This document shows, in pieces, positions 6,997 through 7,090 of a DNA stretch of 7,090 bases. The stretch's first letter is position 1, and each line of letters starts with the position of its first letter. Origin of the DNA: an uncultured Coriobacteriaceae bacterium (lineage in GTDB: Bacteria > Actinomycetota > Coriobacteriia > Coriobacteriales > Eggerthellaceae); the NCBI GenBank assembly GCA_900554945.1, contig USJN01000074.1:1-7090 (forward strand), written 5' to 3'. The position numbers and the translations under genes were made by a program. Under the pieces are notes generated by a model that was not told where the DNA came from, made no database searches, and saw nothing but the letters and a program-made list of their open reading frames with translations.

Positions 6997-7042
6997 CGAA
7001 GCCGCTTGGATGCGGCAGTTCGATTCTTTGCGTCAGCAGTTC
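6984..7042 (-). repeat. Tandem GAACTG-containing direct repeats in the fabK leader
   Basis: On the minus strand TCGAACTG-N4-ATCC occurs at 7023-7008 and again at 6999-6984, exactly 24 bases apart (12 of 16 positions identical). A third GAACTG lies at 7042-7037, 21 bases further upstream. Spacings of about two helical turns place the copies on one face of the DNA. The last copy forms one arm of the palindrome at 6978-6996, and a small GCCGC/GCGGC dyad (7001-7005, 7012-7016) lies between the first two. Repeated operator half-sites are a plausible reading. The spacings are also multiples of three, so a repeated peptide motif would be the alternative if this stretch were translated. Confidence 0.45.
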
Positions 7043-7071
7043 ATGGTAAATTTGAGCCCATTTGAATGCAA
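7043..7071 (-). promoter_or_regulatory. Weak candidate promoter for the fab operon
   Basis: TTGCAT (7071-7066) and TACCAT (7048-7043) on the minus strand stand 17 bases apart, resembling -35 and -10 elements (3/6 and 4/6 matches). Between and across them are two TCAAAT hexamers exactly 10 bases apart (7065-7060 and 7055-7050). If real, transcription would start near 7036 and the GAACTG repeats and palindrome would lie in the early transcribed region, a suitable place for a repressor. The operon may instead begin further upstream, outside the window, with genes such as acpP or fabH. Confidence 0.25.
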
Positions 7072-7090
7072 GCGCCATGCAACCCCTTCA

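Noticed and set aside
6959..7078. A 40-residue N-terminal extension of FabK or a separate leader peptide starting at the ATG at 7078.
   Set aside because: Third-position GC is only about 50% against the strong bias of neighbouring genes, the region holds DNA repeats, FabK relatives start at KTR-TELLG, and the GTG at 6958 has a well-spaced ribosome site. A GAAGGGG near 7085-7089 before the ATG leaves some doubt.
1..7090. Search by eye for tRNA, rRNA, CRISPR arrays, insertion sequences, terminators and novel defence systems.
   Set aside because: The window is almost wholly occupied by housekeeping fatty-acid genes; no transposase, array-like repeat, cloverleaf sequence or stem followed by a U-run was seen.

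Overview
All convincing genes in this window lie on the minus strand. They form one compact type II fatty-acid synthesis operon, transcribed from right to left: fabK, fabD, fabG, fabF, fabZ, and an accD-accA fusion that runs off the left edge. Gaps between genes are 26, 36, -4, 89 and 40 bases. No credible gene lies on the plus strand; the long plus-strand open frames are antisense shadows typical of GC-rich coding DNA.

The DNA is GC-rich with strongly GC-biased third codon positions, yet gene order and protein signatures are of low-GC Firmicute type. These include an FMN-dependent FabK as enoyl-ACP reductase, a short AccA with a GAFCG-type active-site loop, and the order K-D-G-F-(accB)-Z-(accC)-D-A familiar from Streptococcus. 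This suggests a high-GC anaerobe, most plausibly class Coriobacteriia (Eggerthella/Slackia/Gordonibacter type). That placement is an inference from style; there is no marker gene here.

How the genes work together: the carboxyltransferase (AccDA) completes malonyl-CoA synthesis, and FabD moves malonyl to ACP. FabF condenses it with the growing acyl-ACP, FabG reduces the ketone, FabZ dehydrates, and FabK reduces the enoyl to close the elongation cycle. Not in the window are ACP, FabH, the biotin carrier AccB and a complete biotin carboxylase AccC.

The most interesting observation is in the N-terminal 220 residues of the AccDA protein, ahead of the AccD zinc finger. After a low-complexity stretch, residues about 91-195 align almost without gaps (from memory) to the N-terminal domain of biotin carboxylase. 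The ATP-grasp and C-terminal domains are absent, and the conserved HPGYG loop is replaced. This fragment lies between fabZ and accD, exactly where accC sits in the Streptococcus-type operon. It looks like the remnant of an accC gene deleted internally and fused to accD-accA, possibly kept as a docking or scaffold domain.

The 132 bases upstream of fabK (6959-7090) are AT-richer (about 48% GC by hand count). They carry a 7-bp-arm palindrome and a 24-bp-spaced direct repeat, and look like an operator/leader region. The 89-base fabF-fabZ gap, where accB would sit in the Streptococcus-type order, holds two potential hairpins.
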